From positions 1,084,431-1,148,430 of the forward strand of contig CP038108.1 in assembly GCA_004519485.1 (NCBI GenBank): 64,000 nucleotides of DNA, in the 5' to 3' direction. A program made the translations under genes and the position numbers. Every line of letters starts with the position of its first letter. The first letter of the stretch is position 1. Below are positions 1-18,100 of this stretch, piece after piece. The DNA is from Nannochloropsis oceanica. Its lineage: Eukaryota; Sar; Eustigmatophyceae; Eustigmatales; Monodopsidaceae. Below the pieces are notes generated by a model. It was given only the letters and a program-made list of their open reading frames with translations, was not told the origin of the DNA and did not search any database.

Positions 1-208
1 GTGACCTGGTCGTAATTAAGACTAAGGTCCTACGCAGCAGCGGATTCCCAGCGTCCTCACTTCCTCTCCTCTTCCCATCCTTCCACACTGATAGTCAGAC
101 ACCTTCGTTTGTACCCGAGCTTCCTTTGGGTGGTCTGTGAGCCTAATTCAACAACAAGCAAATATCTGTGTTCTTGTTTGAACAGCCACACGCCTGCCAG
201 GAGGAGGA

Positions 209-5542
<5,334 letters not shown>

Positions 5543-6019
5543 GAAGGAGGGAGGCAAGAAGGGAAGAAAGGAAAGGAGGGAGGGAAGGAGGGAGGGATGG
5601 AGGGAGGAAAGGAGGAAGGGAAGCAGGGCCGGAGTAATACTTTAATAGGCGAGAGGGCTTGTCAAATTAGGAATTATACGTGTCATTTGAGCATTTAAAT
5701 CGTACATAGAATTTGATGGAATAGCAATTATTCATGGATGTGGGATTAGTTTGTGTCATATAAAAGAGAAGCAGTTGGTCAGGAGCAGCGCCTTGAGTGT
5801 ATGCCAAATAAGGTGACATAAGAGGAGGGGCTCCGAGTTCGTACATCCTTGATTCAACCGTCAATTAAAGCCGACATATAGAAGGAGGAGAGAGGGGGCG
5901 AGATTAAATGAAATAGAGGAGGAGATGACAGCGACGAAAGAGAAGAATACCGAGAAGAAAAAGACAAAGAACAACAAAAACAAGGAAAAGAAAATAGGGA
6001 AGGGGGGGAGAAAATAAAA

Positions 6020-6066
<47 letters not shown>

Positions 6067-6212
6067 ATGCGACCACCTACAGATGATGGACACGATTTTT
6101 GGGTTCCGGTGCATGACATTTTCCGTCTTCCTTTTTCATTACTTGCCGTGCATTATCGCTTCTCTTCTCTTCATGTCTTCATATGTAGCCTTTTTCTTTA
6201 ATTTCGATTCAG
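5543..6212. other. Convergent intergenic region with (GAT)n
   Basis: Lies between the 3' ends of the 209-5542 gene (+) and the GT90 gene (-). It starts with a GGGA-rich stretch and turns AT-rich. A pure GAT microsatellite runs about 6022-6064. I see no gene in it. Confidence 0.6.
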
Positions 6213-8313
6213 CTACACAATTTCAATCGTCACTTTATCAAGGTATTCTCTCAATCGTGCCGCAGCTTGTGCGTACGTCCTGTCAATGTCGCCAAAGCCG
6301 CTCTTCATGTACTTGCTTGCCCGCTCGCTTACGGCCTCGCATCTCTCCAGGTCCCTCTCGCACTCCTCTATCCTTAGCAGAAGGTCAGAAAAATCGGCTT
6401 GAACGGGAATGAAATGCACCCAGGGCATCAACAGACCTTCCCGGCTCCTGAGCAAAGGAGGGAGGGAATGGTCAGTGCCGCTGTCTTAAGCCCTTCCAGC
6501 ATGCTGCCTTTCAAATCATTAAATGGAAATGGACATCGTGGAAAGTAGATCTTAAATGCACTTTCGACCTTCGGTAGGAAGGAGGCCTCTGCTGCTACTA
6601 ACGGAGGGAGGATGAGAGGAAGGGAAAGAGGGAGGGAGGGAGGGAAAGAGGGAGAGGGAACTGTACCAGATCTCCCGCCGCGGCATCGGCATGAAGACCA
6701 CGCTGTTGCTGGCCAGCATCCACTTCAGCCCAGTGGCGACGTCGTTGCCCTCGACGGAGATGAGATAGCGGTATTGGAGCTGCTCGGCTTGGGGGAGGGA
6801 GGGCTTGAGGAAGGGCGACCAGTAGGAGACGCTGCGGTGTGAAGGCCGGTTGGGTGGCGGGACATGAAATGAGAGACAGGCATAAAAAGGGGTCGAGAAA
6901 GAAATTGTGTCCATGGCTGCATTCATTCGGAGAAGGGAAGGGAGAATGACTCATACAGAACTAACGTGCTACCACTACGAATACTAACTGACGAGCCTCC
7001 TGCTCCGCGTCACCACGGCCTGAGACCTGACGCCGTGCCCATGCACACACGCACAGATTGACTGGCTTCCCATTCTCAATCTTCACACATGCAAGGGTCT
7101 TCCATGACTTTCGCCTAGTCAGTCAAATGGGTTCACATCAATATACGCCATTACACATAAATGCTTGAAACACATTTTAAGACGTAATTGAATGATATAA
7201 TACTCACAAGTCTTGCGCCCCCTGGCACCACCCCGTAAAGGCCACGTCCACTTTGGGGCTGACGTCCCCTCCCCAGGTATCGATCAATGCTTTTCGGTGG
7301 TTGTCTTTGTCGTGGATTAGGGGGTCCCAAACGTAGCCGCCGGTGGTAACACCTCGCCATATGGCCTGAGGGGCCTTCTCTCGGAAGGGAGGGTCGAAGG
7401 GAGGAGGGGAGGAGGACGAGAAGGACGAGGAGGACACGGGGGAGGACGATGAGGAGGAGCTAAAAGAAAGAGTATTGGAAGAAGTGGCAGCGCCGACATT
7501 GGTCGCAGCCTCATCAACGTCGGCAACACCACTTCCCGTTGCAGCGACCCAACCACCAGTAGCATAACTACTAGTAGCAGCACCACCAGTATCAGCAGCA
7601 CCCACAGCCTTAGCCTCCGCCGCCGTCAAAGACGACTCCCCAAACTCCTCTGGCTCCACTAGCCTATGAAAATCATAGCCGAAATGTCTTTCGTATTCAA
7701 TGGGCATCAAAATGGCCATGCTATCATTAATTACCCTCGCTTTGGTCAGGACTGGAAAAGGGGCAGGATCTATTCCATCGCCCATTCGAATAAGTAGGGG
7801 TTTTGACAGATACCTCGGAGGGAGGAGGGCATAGATACCCCGGAGGGAGAAGGAGAGGTGGGGAATCACATTAGGCCATGTGCTTGTCAGGAGGCTGCCT
7901 GTGGTGAGGATAATGTGGGAGAGATCTTGCAAGTCTTCAGTGACGTCGTCTCGGTTTAAATTGAGGTGAATAGTCTGGGGTTGCAGGGTCGGTGGAGCCA
8001 GGACGTGATCCCAGTCAGGGGTGTACCCGTCGGAGGAGTATGGAGAGGAAGGCTCAGGAGGCACGGCAAAGACGGAGGTGACAGTATGTGCCGGGTACAG
8101 GTGGAGGAAGGGGAGGAGGGTGGAGAGGTGTTGCCCATAGTGTGAAAAATGGAGAAAAGTGAGGCAGCAGCATGTGGCGGTAGATAAAAGGAGAAAATAA
8201 GAAATCTGTTGTCGTGCTGGTAGTACGGAGGTCTTGCTGCGACAGGAGCTTTTGTCGCTGCTGCAGGGAGTGGTTGAGGAGAGGGGGGAGGCAGGAAAAA
8301 GTAGGCGCCGCAT
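6213..8313 (-). CDS. GT90 (CAP10/POGLUT-like) glycosyltransferase
   Basis: Three exons on the minus strand: 8313-7208, 6831-6667 and 6447-6213. They join in frame to about 501 residues. A hydrophobic segment at residues about 36-58 suggests a type II Golgi/ER membrane protein. The GT90 signature is clear: IWRGVTTGG at about 318, then ISVEGNDVATGLKWMLASN in exon 2, then LLMPWVHFIPVQ in exon 3, as in CAP10 and protein O-glucosyltransferases that transfer glucose or xylose from a UDP-sugar. Junction codons rebuild F and W cleanly. An alanine/threonine/serine-rich insertion at about 230-310 splits the domain. Donor and acceptor are not determined by sequence. Family assignment is firm; the substrate is unknown. 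Confidence 0.88.
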
Positions 8314-9102
8314 GGCGAGCTAGATGAAAAGATGGCTTTATGACTTAGGTAGACATGACAATGTCAACGAAGAGGGCCTTTTGTCTGTGCGAGTGTGTGT
8401 GCATTTATAGAAACAGTTTAGCATCTCCTTAGCTTTGGCTCGCCAACAGATTCAAATCGTCGTTTATGGCCGCAGGCCTTCAAACGAGTTTCGACGGACA
8501 GAGCCGAGCGACGATCTCTTGGTGCGAACCCAGCGTTTGCTCTTCCAGCCTGCTCAGCTTAGCAGCTGGTTCTTCTTCGCCTCTTTGCTTTCTCCTTCAA
8601 CTACACAGGCCTACAGTGTATCGACAAGACACGGCGCTACATCTGCGGCGCCGACGCGACAGGCGGTCAGAAGATCCGAACCTGTCGAGAACTTCTGCCG
8701 TACCCCCCCTGGAGCTGAAAGCTCACTGCATCTCTCTTTTTTGGAGCTCAGTCTTTGCCTGTATCGTTCATATGCTCGTGTGATATCGTGCTCGCCTGAG
8801 CGAGTTGACGTGGAAAAAATACAGTTAATGGAAACATGATGGCGAGGAAATATGGCGGCGGGGTAATATGTGTGCTCTGCACGGAGGGCAGTATTCACCT
8901 GCTTTGGCACGCGCCGTGACGATCCCTCCGAAAAGGTGCCATCTACATAAACAACCGTCGGTTTCACGGAGGGGAGACAAAAACGAGTTCGCTTTGTTTC
9001 TCTCCAAGATATTACCACTTTTGATACGTGCTGGTTTTAGTTCTTTTCTTGCATCGCTTATGGCTTATATTACAGGCTTTTCTTTGATCTATGCCATTTT
9101 CC
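8314..9102. other. Intergenic region upstream of GT90
   Basis: Lies between the GT90 start and the 3' end of the TRIP4-like gene. It lacks the GGGA/CCCT tracts seen in introns. Overlapping ORFs of about 105-135 codons on both strands show no recognisable motif. Presumably it holds the GT90 promoter. Confidence 0.45.
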
Positions 9103-10151
9103 CTAAGCCACTCCACCGTCTTCCTCCCCTTCCTCCCCTTCGTCTACCAAGCGATCGAATTCGGTCTGAATTCGACTGGGCAACACGTCCCCTCCCTCGT
9201 CCTCCTCCCCTTCCCTCCTACTCTTCTTCTCCTTCTTCGCCTCATTTGCGGCCTTGACCCGACTAAAATGAGTATGTAGCCCTTCAAACACTTGTTGTGC
9301 CCGTCCACTCAATTGTGACGCTCCACACATCACACCTTCCCTCCCCCTCCTTCCCTCCCCCGCTCCCTTCCCCTTGACAATTCTTTCTCGACCACTATAC
9401 TCCCTCCTCAACCTTGCCACCTCCTCCGCCACCTTATTTTCCTCCTTACCCAACCCCCCCTTCCTTACCTCCCTCCCTCCCTCCCTCCCTCCCTCCTCCT
9501 CTACCAACACTCGTCTTCCCGCCAAATCAATCGAAACCTCCACCCGCCCTTTCCTCCCCATTACCCGCTCCCTCCTCTCCTCCTCCCTCCGTTCCTCCTC
9601 CTCCCTCTCCTTCTCGTCCATCCAAGCCATGTTTCCTGCGGATGACCCCGGGAAATAATCTGCCTGGTCGTCATACACCCTCGTCCTCTCCGCCATGGTC
9701 AAATCAAACATTAACAAGCGATCCCTCAATGCCTCCCCTCCCATCCCCCTCCCTCCCTCCCCTCCCGGCTCGGAGTCCGCCGGGGCAAGGGCCCCCTTGG
9801 CAGCGAGGGAGCGAAGGAGGGAGGGAGGGCGGGACCGATACCCGGCAGAGAGGGAGGTAAGGTCGGCTTTGCAAAAGGTGCACGTGCTCCATCCCTCCCT
9901 TGCGCAGGCTATCTTCCCACACCGCAGGCAGTTGCCAAGAGGCGTATGGATGGAGCCCATGCAGGCGCAGGCAGGGCGGGAGGGAGGGGGGGGTTTAGAG
10001 GGGGGTAGAGGAGGATGAGGGGACTGAGAGAGCTGTTGCTGTTGCTGGCTTCGGTCGCTGCTGCTACTGCCCCCTATTTTGATTTCCTCTCCTCCCCCTC
10101 CTCCACCACCATCACCACCATTACCACCCTTGCTCCTCCTGCTGCTGCTGC

Positions 10152-10195
<44 letters not shown>

Positions 10196-10809
10196 CTGTT
10201 CGATTTCGATACGAACGACGCCGTCGAGGGGTCCCAGAGACTCGATCGTGGTGGCGGTGGTGCTTGTGTCTCCTGCTGCTGCTCCTGCTGCTGCCTTTTT
10301 TTCGTTGATTTTGAGGCGTCGTGTGGCTCTTCACTATTCTCACCACCACCACCACCACCACCAGCAACAGCAGATGCACGAGGAGGAGCAGCTCCCCAGA
10401 AATTGTCCTCCAGCACTTTCTGCCCACCACCACTGCTGCTGCTACTACTACTACTACTCTTACTTGAAACACCACTGCTGCTCCCCCCGCCACCCATCAT
10501 CTTCTTCCCTCCTCCTCCTCCTCCTCCTCCTCCTCCTCCTCCTCCTCCCCCTCCACCACCACCACCACTCCTTCTCCCTCCCTCCCTCCGTCTTCTCACC
10601 AGCTCATCTGCAAAGCCAGCCACTTTTTCCGACGCCCCTAAAAAGTCCCTTAAGAATTGCCTTATTTCCTCCTCCTCTGCCTTGCCCCCACACGGCATGC
10701 TCACCACACACGTCGCTAGGTCTTCGGCTTCACTCACGTCCATCATCAACGTGCTTGCGATCGCGGTTTGTACCCATTGCTTCAGCTCGGGGGTGGCAGG
10801 AGGCGCCAT
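9103..10809 (-). CDS. TRIP4: Activating signal cointegrator 1 (ASC-1/TRIP4) homologue
   Basis: One coding exon of 568 residues. The ATG at 10809 is chosen because a pyrimidine tract ending in CAG sits directly before it, so an intron probably lies in the 5' UTR. The N-terminal 75 residues resemble the TRIP4 helical region (EIRQFLRDFLG). A C2HC5-type zinc finger follows at about 281-325 with CACMGS, NCLRCGKIAC and CTFC. After it come RDRLLMFDLTMAERTRVYDD and ADYFPG, also typical of TRIP4, which serves the ASCC helicase complex in transcription co-activation and ribosome quality control. Between the N-terminus and the finger lie polyG, polyS and polyQ runs. The C-terminal ASCH domain of animal TRIP4 is not visible; the tail is charged and repeat-rich. 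Confidence 0.85.
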
Positions 10810-11037
10810 CTGGGGAAGAAAAAGGAGGGAGGGAGGAAAGGGAGGGAGAAAGGGAGAAGGGGAGGGAGGGAGGGTTAGTGCATCCTTCGCTTTCCAAAAT
10901 ATCAAATGTGGCCCGTGGCAGCGACAATGAAAACAATGAAAGGAAGAAAGGAAAATAGGATGAGCTCACTGGCGACGCACCTTTCTCTGTCCTCCCTCCT
11001 CTTGTGAAATGCTGGGCTCTCTCTCCTCCTCTGTTCC

Positions 11038-11649
11038 CTACTGACCGCTCTCCCCGAGCTCCTTCGATGTTGCCGCGTCCAACGCCCGCTGCAATGCCGC
11101 CTGGCCGATGGACCCCGTGATAAAGACTTCCTGCACCGTCTGTCCTCGTCGCGCGAGTGCCTTGTACCCTTGAGGCGTGGGCGCGCTCACACGCACGCGA
11201 AAATGGATGGCTTTCCCCCTTGTGACGGCCACTCGGCCCGGAACGATAGTGTATATGTCGGGTGGTCCGAGGGTGGCAATCAAGCGGCGGAGCACGGGTA
11301 GCAGGCCTTCGACGTGCGTGGAGTGATTGAGCGCCAGGCGGGCGGTAGCGGTGGGTGCTCGGGATGATATGTGGTTGATATATCGGACGCAGTGGTGAAG
11401 GAGGAGCGGACGGAGAGCCAAGGCGATGGAACGGAAGGGCAGGGAATAGACAGAGTGGAGCATGCAAGCGGCAGGCCGGGCAGGATGATGCCGCGAAGTG
11501 CCTGTGATGGTAGAAAAGGGGGTAAGAGGTAGAATACGGATGGCGGCAGCGTGCTCCCAAGCATGCCGTGAGATACTCATCGACGACAGCGATACGCAAG
11601 GCAAGCAGTTGAGATCAATCGATAATAATAATGTGTCCCATCTTTTCAA
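11038..11649 (-). CDS. DUF2103-like protein
   Basis: Single exon of up to 203 residues. The C-terminal half (about 108-190) carries LNHSTHVEGLLPVLRRL, TIVPGR, FRVRVSAPTPQGYKALARRG and TVQEVF, matching my recollection of DUF2103, a small cyanobacterial family described as predicted metal-binding. The first 100 residues are extra and rich in R, S, H and L, with few acidic residues, consistent with an organelle transit peptide. Internal ATGs at 11580 and about 11464 are alternative starts. A plastid or endosymbiont origin is inference. It is divergent from the PHD/SPOC gene, with 160 bp between the two starts. Confidence 0.6.
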   Translation of the reverse strand: MKRWDTLLLSIDLNCLPCVSLSSMSISRHAWEHAAAIRILPLTPFSTITGTSRHHPARPAACMLHSVYSLPFRSIALALRPLLLHHCVRYINHISSRAPTATARLALNHSTHVEGLLPVLRRLIATLGPPDIYTIVPGRVAVTRGKAIHFRVRVSAPTPQGYKALARRGQTVQEVFITGSIGQAALQRALDAATSKELGESGQ

Positions 11650-11809
11650 GTTACAATCCCTTTCTCACTCTCATGACCAACAGGTGGCACAGCACCCAGC
11701 CCGGCAAGCTAGGACCGACAGGGTAAACGCAATCATTTTGCCCAAAAGACTGTGACAGGGGGTTAAAATCGCAAAGGCTACTTGCTGTTGGTGAAAACCC
11801 CCCACTGCC
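11650..11809. promoter_or_regulatory. Short divergent promoter region
   Basis: The 160 bp between the DUF2103-like start (-) and the PHD/SPOC start (+). It must hold at least the core promoter of one or both. I see no clear TATA box. Confidence 0.4.
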
Positions 11810-11890
11810 ATGGCATCTCCTGCAGCCAGCACCCGGCGGCAGCAGCAACAGCAACAACAGCAACAACAGCAACAACAACAACAGCAACAA

Positions 11891-11938
<48 letters not shown>

Positions 11939-14900
11939 GAGCAGGGCCAGCAGCTACGGCGTCGGTCCACCCGTCGTGAGGTCGTGACCAGACGGAGCGC
12001 CAAAAATACTCATCCTGTCGATGCAGTGTGGGTCGAGGCCCTGGCGGCACTATCAGAAGAAGAGGAAGAGCGAGGACGCTGGCGCCAAGCATTCAACCAG
12101 CAGACTCCGTGTGACTTGTGTAGCAATGAAGGAGGGTTGGTGGTGAAATGTGCCAAAAGTGGTAAGGATTCGAAGAGGGAAGAGGGAGGGAGGGAGGGAG
12201 GGAGGGAGGAGGTTGAATGCCGTCCACCGTAACCTGGGTTTGATTTGCGCCTTCCCGGGTATTTCCTCACTGACTAATTCGCTCATGAGGAAGAGAAGAG
12301 ATGAGGCAGGTTTGGAGAGAGAGCAGTGAAGGAGGGGGGAGTGGAGCAAAGGCCGAGTTCCCGCTCGGGCTGACAGTGGGGGGAGTTGGGGGGGAGGCTG
12401 GCATGCACTCCATCTTTCTGCATCATCCAGGTATGCGCTCACTCCTTTCTACTTCTTTTTGCCACCTTTTTTCCCCCCATAGGATGTTCAAAAGAGTTTC
12501 ATCCCTCCTGTGCCTTGATGCATAAGCTAGCGTTTGCATCTGCCGTAGACGCCGGTGAGGACGAGGACGAGGACGAGGTAGGGAAGGAGGAGGAGGTAGA
12601 CGAAGAGGATCGCCCACCTCCTGGGCGATTTCGTGTCTTGTGCGAACGCCATGGCACTCCGTGCTTGTACTGCGTGTGTCGGCAGCCGTATGATGACGAG
12701 GGGCAGTTGATTGAGTGCGCCACATGCAAGGTAGGGAGGGAGGGAGGGAGGGAGGGAGGGAGGGAGGGAGGGGCAGGAGACTTTCAACATGTAAATAAAT
12801 CCCCTTACACATGACATGGTTGCGCAGGATTGGTTCCACGCTGGATGCATGCGCCTGGATGCGTCCGCTTACGTCAGCACGGACAAGGATTATATCTGCC
12901 CCTCGTGCGTACCCCTACTTCCCTCCCTCCCTCCCTCCTTCCTTCCCTCCCTCCCTCCTTCCTTCCCTCCCTCTCTCCCTTCAACCACATTCCGTCATCT
13001 CTTTGCCATGCTGCGGCTGTTTCAAGCTCCCAATTCTCCGCATTGCAGTTGGTGAAGTCGTATCGACCGCCACTCACCCTCCCTCCTTCCCTCCCTCCTT
13101 CCCTCTCTCCCTCCCTCCCTCCCTCCCTCCCTCCCTCCCTCCCTCCAGCTGCGTGGTGGAAGCCCCCTCCCAAGAGAAAATAGAGGCGAATGTGAAGAAG
13201 GAGGCGAGCTACAGCAGGCACGAGGAGGTAGAAGCAGCAGTGGAGAGGGCAAGAGAGGTGTTTGAAATCGTGCAGGTAGGGAGGGAGGGGAGAAGGAAGA
13301 TGCAGACAAGCATTTCCTATTCGATTTTCCGACAGGGAAAGGGACAAAGGGAGGGGGGGAGGGAGGGAGGGTAGGAGGGTGATGCCTCCCCACACTCAAT
13401 TTCACTCACCTGCGCAGGGGCTGGAGCCAAAGCACGAAGCGGGAGAAATTGAAGAACCGCTGGACCAGGAGACCTTTGCCAACGTCAAGGTACCTCCCTC
13501 CCTCCCTCCCTCCCTCCCTCCCTCCCTCCTTTCTTCCTTTTCTCCTTTCGTTCCCAGAATGTCATTACCCGCATCTCCCGCCAGACCCACCCTCCCCTTC
13601 CTCCCCTCCCTCTCTCCAGGCCTCCCTCCTGGCCTCCCCCTGGCCCCTCGGTCTCGAGCCCCTCCGTCAACAATACCTCGCTGTGGTGGTTGCGACGGAG
13701 GAAGGGATGGAGAGATGGGTGGAGGCGACTGCCTCTCCCTTCTTTAAGAGGAAGGAGGGAGAGAAGGAGGGCCTGTGGGAGGGAGGGAAGGAGGGAGGGG
13801 TGTGGGCTCGGAGCGAGGAGGAGATGGAGGAGGAGAAAGAGGGTTTAGAGAGGGTTGTGGAGGAAAGCAAGACGTTTATCTGGTGCGTGCCCTCCCTCCC
13901 TCCCGCCCTTCCTCCCTCCCTCCGCTGTCCCATCCACCCATTTCTCCCCCCCGCCCTCCACCCAGCACTCACTCACTCCCTCCCTCCCTCCCCTACAGCA
14001 CCCACCCCCTCCGAACCCGCGCCTTGGCCTGGCTCTCAGTGTTGGAGCTGGCACTGGAGGCCCGGGCTGGTGGATTCGATCCTCCACGACGGAAGGTCGG
14101 GAGGGCGGGCGGGAGGGAGGGAGGGAGGGAGGGAGGGGGGGTAGTCGTGCATTTGGTGCTCGTGTCATTGACTCACTCACTCACTCACTCACTCACTCAC
14201 TCACTCACTCACTCACTCCCTCCCTTTCTAGATCTCCCGCAAAGTCCTGCAGGCAATAGTGCCGGAGCCCGAGGAGAATGAGACGGCAATGGGGGAGGTG
14301 GAGGAGCCTTCCGCCAAAAGGAGGAGTGCGGCTTTGGTCGAGGTGCGGAGGGAGAGAGGGAGGGAGGGAGGGAGGGAGGGAGGGACGAGGGGAGGGAAGG
14401 ACGGACGGAGGGACGGACGGAGGGACGGACGGAGGGACGGACGGACGGAGGGACGGAGGAAGGGACGGAGGAAGGGAAGGACGATAGAGATATACCTTCA
14501 CTTTATCCCCTAACCATCCACTGACTTGCTTATCCCTCCCTCCCTCCCTCCCTCCCTCCCTCCTTTTCTCCCTCTAGACCATGGTCTCCCTTGCCGTGGC
14601 CTTCAACGAGTGGGAAGCCCGAGCACAACGCGTCCTCCGAGGGAGGGAGGGAGGGAGGGAGGGAGGGAGGGAGGAGCTGCAGGAGTTGATAGCGGAGTAT
14701 GAGAGCCTGGGAGTGGAAGACGAGTCGCTGGTGGCTAAGCTGAGGGGGGTGGAGGAGGTAAAAAACAAAGGAGGGAGGGTGGAAGAGAGGGAGGGAGGGA
14801 GGGAGGGAAGAAGGGAAGGATTTCTTTGGATGCCGTTGTCTAACTTGTTTGAATATTCCTCTTTCGTCACCTCCCTCCCCCTCCCTCCCTCCCTCCCTCC

Positions 14901-15067
14901 CTCCCTCCACAAGGCCCTCGCCTCCTGGGAAGCGCGCGCCAGGTCCTGCCTCGAGGAGCTGGCTGCCTCCACCTCCACCCCTCCGTCTGTCCCGCCCTCT
15001 TCCTCGCCCTCCTCCTCCTCTTCCTCTTCCCCCACCCCTCGGAATAGTCAGCAGCAATCGGAGTCTG

Positions 15068-15108
<41 letters not shown>

Positions 15109-18100
15109 GCCCCCAACACCAGCAGCAGCAGCAGCAGCAGCGACCATCACATCGGCATTAACCATCACAACCACCCCCCCCAGCCCTCCCTCCCTCCTTC
15201 CCTCCTCTCCTCCCTCCTCCTCGAAGCCGATGAAGATATCAGGCTCAAACACCACCAGCACCGGCTCTCCTCCCTCCTTTCCTCCCTCCGCCTCGCCCTG
15301 GCCGCTCTCGCCTGGCGTGACGAAGCCATCCACCTTCTTTCCCCCTCCCTGCGTCCCTCCCTCTCCTCCCTCCTCACCCACCTCCAGTCCGCCTATCCCC
15401 CCTCCCTCCCTCCTTCCTTCCCTCCCTCCTTCCTCCTCCCCTACAAACGACGATTGGAGGCCCTGGTTGAAAAGGGGGAAGAAGGGCGGAGGGAGGGAGG
15501 GAGGGAGGGAGGGGGGCCTCGAGCGAGGCTGGCGATCTACATGTCCTTGCCTCTGTTCCTCCCCGAGGAAGAAGAAGCGATGGAGGAGCTGAAGGAGCAG
15601 GGACGGGTAACAGTAGAAGCAGAAATGAACGAGGTCGTGGACTGGATCATGGAGGGAGGGAGGGAGGGCGGGGGCGGGGGAGGGAGGGCGTCGCTTACAG
15701 TAGAGAGCATCAGGGAGGCAGGGCGGGCGGCTGTCCAGCGATACTTGACTGCTATAGCCGTCCCTCCTTCCCTTCCTCCCTCCCTCCCTCCTCCGTTCTC
15801 CTCACATTCTGCAACTGCTGGTGCTGCTGCTGCTGCGGACAGGAAGTCGGGCAAGCTTTCGTCTTCCCCTCCCTCCCCATCTTCCTCCATCTGCAGTAGC
15901 CCTAGCCCAGAGAAAGGGAGCGGAGGAGGGAGGGAGGGAGGGAAGGAGGGAGGGAGGGAGGGGGGGAAGGCGGGAAAGGCGGGAAAGCCGAGCGCCTTGC
16001 ATTACACGCTTGTGCCCGTGGAGAGGTAGGTAGAGAGGGAGAAAGGGAGGGAGGGAAGAAGGGAAGGAAGGGCTGAACATGAGAAGTAGACGGAGTGCCG
16101 AGAGGCAAGGAGGGATAAAGAGAGGCAGGACAGGGGAAAAAAGTGAGTCAACTGCCTCATCCACCTCTCTTTCTCTCCTTCTTTCCTCACAGGCCCACCC
16201 TGGATCTCTTCCCTCCCTCCTCCTCCTCCTCCTCCTCCTCCTCCCTCCCTGCTTTCTCCGCCTCCTCCTCCCCCTCCCCTTCCTCCTCGTTTCTCCTCAC
16301 CACGCGAGAGCAGGTGCTTCTCCTACGAACCTTGCATCGAGAGCTGGCCAAAGCTGGAGAGGGGCTGAGAAAGGGAAAGGACGGCGTGATGGGTAGGGAG
16401 GGAGGGAGGGAGGGAGGTAGGGAGGGAAGGGAGGGAGGTGGTAATCTACTCACTCACCATTGATGAAACAGTACACCCGCAATTCATCCTTCCCTCCTCA
16501 TCACGCGTTGCGTCCCTCCTACAGCTCGCCTGGACCTTCTGGGACGGGAGCTCATGTGGTACAACGACGCTGCCTTCGCCCTCTCCATGCCAGGAGGCGC
16601 GCGGCCCCTTCACCGGCACCTCGTCCTCCTCCTCGACGCGCCCGTGGTGGCCTTGAGAGAGGTACGGGAAAGGTGAAGGGGGGAGGGAGGGGACTTATGT
16701 TGCATTGGTGGTTTGATTTTGTTTGGTTTGTTTGTTTCTTTCTTTTTCTTTATCTAATTCACTCGGCGGTCCGATTATTGATTTATTTCATCATGTATTC
16801 ATTCGTTATGAATTCATTCATTTCTTTGTTAATTTACTCATTTATTTGTGAACACAGGGCGCGGGTGTGGAGTGGGTTTTGAGCGAGCTTGAGCGCCTCG
16901 TTAGCGCCAGCCGAGCATGGACGAGAAACATCGTCTCTCTCATGGGGGTGGAGGAAGGAGAGGAGGACGAGGAGGAGGAGGAGCGGGAGGAGCCGGGGGA
17001 GGAAGGGGGAAAGAGGAGGGCGAAAAGGAAAGCGAGGAGGAAAGCACTGGTGGTAATGAAGGAGATGTTGGAGGAAGGGATTGTGAAGGCAGTGGAGATG
17101 GAGGAGGAGGCTCAGGTAGGTCAAATAGGAAGGTGGAGGGGCGTGATAAGTAGAAAGGGAGGGATGGAGGGAGGGAGGGGAGGAGGCGAATAAGTGCATG
17201 CGTGGAATTTAATTCAGTCAAGGACACGGAAACACCCGGTCGCTCACCTCCTTCCCCCTCTTTCCCTCCCTCCCTCCCTCCCTTCCTCCCCCTCTCCCGC
17301 CCAGGCCCGGGGCGTAGTGGCACATGCAGCTCGGTACCGCGCTACGGCCCTCTCCCTCTTCGGAGCCTCCTCCCCCTCCCCTCTCCTAGATGTGTGCTCC
17401 CTCCCTCCTCCCTCCCTTTTCGCAGCTGCCGTGCTACGGTCGCAGCAGGAGGCGTACACCGCCCACCGAGAGGCCCCCTTCCCCCTCTCCCTCCTCCCCG
17501 AGTCCGTAGTCCTGGCGTGGATGCACGCGGTGTATGCGTGGTGTTATCGGGCTTTGGAGACGCTGGAGGGCGGGAAAGTGGAGGACAAGGGATGGTAGGG
17601 AGGGAGGGAGGCAGGGAGGGAAAGAGGGGAGGAGGAAAGGAGGGGGGGGGAGGGGGAAGACGTAGTTTTGCTCTCTTGTCGCTTTGTATTGCTTGTGAGG
17701 ACGGAGACTCACCCCTCTTTCCCTCTTTCCCTCCCTTCCTCCCTCCCTCCCTCCCTCCCTCCCTTCCTCCCCCTCCCTTCCAGGAAAGATCTCCGTGAGA
17801 ATGTTCTTGAAGCAGACGAGGAAGCCATTCGCGCCCTCCCTCCCTCCCCCGCCCTCCGTCGGTCCCTCCACCGGCATCTGGATGTGACCCTGGCCGTGCG
17901 GGACGAAGGAGGGAGGGAGGGAGGGAAGGAGGGAGGGAGGGAGGGAGGAGTTGTGTATGGTGTGGAAGTGCTGGAAAAGGAGGAGAGGCCGAGGAGTCAG
18001 TTTACCTATCTGTTGCAGGTTGGAAGGAAGGGAGGGAGGGAGGGAGGGAGGGAGGGAGGGAGGAAGGGAGGGAGGAAGGGAGGGAGGAAGGGAGGGAGGG

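Noticed and set aside
8435-9018. Overlapping ORFs of 105-135 codons on both strands
   Set aside because: No family motif and no splice structure; likely promoter DNA.
9414-9860. Plus-strand proline-rich ORFs across the TRIP4-like gene
   Set aside because: They are the antisense of GGGA-rich coding sequence; the zinc finger on the minus strand is unambiguous.
14578-16025. Reading 14578-16025 of the PHD/SPOC gene as one exon
   Set aside because: A 156-nt segment at 14758-14913 has GTAAAA at its start, a CCCT tract and AAG at its end, and reads as repeat; removing it keeps frame and joins two helical segments.
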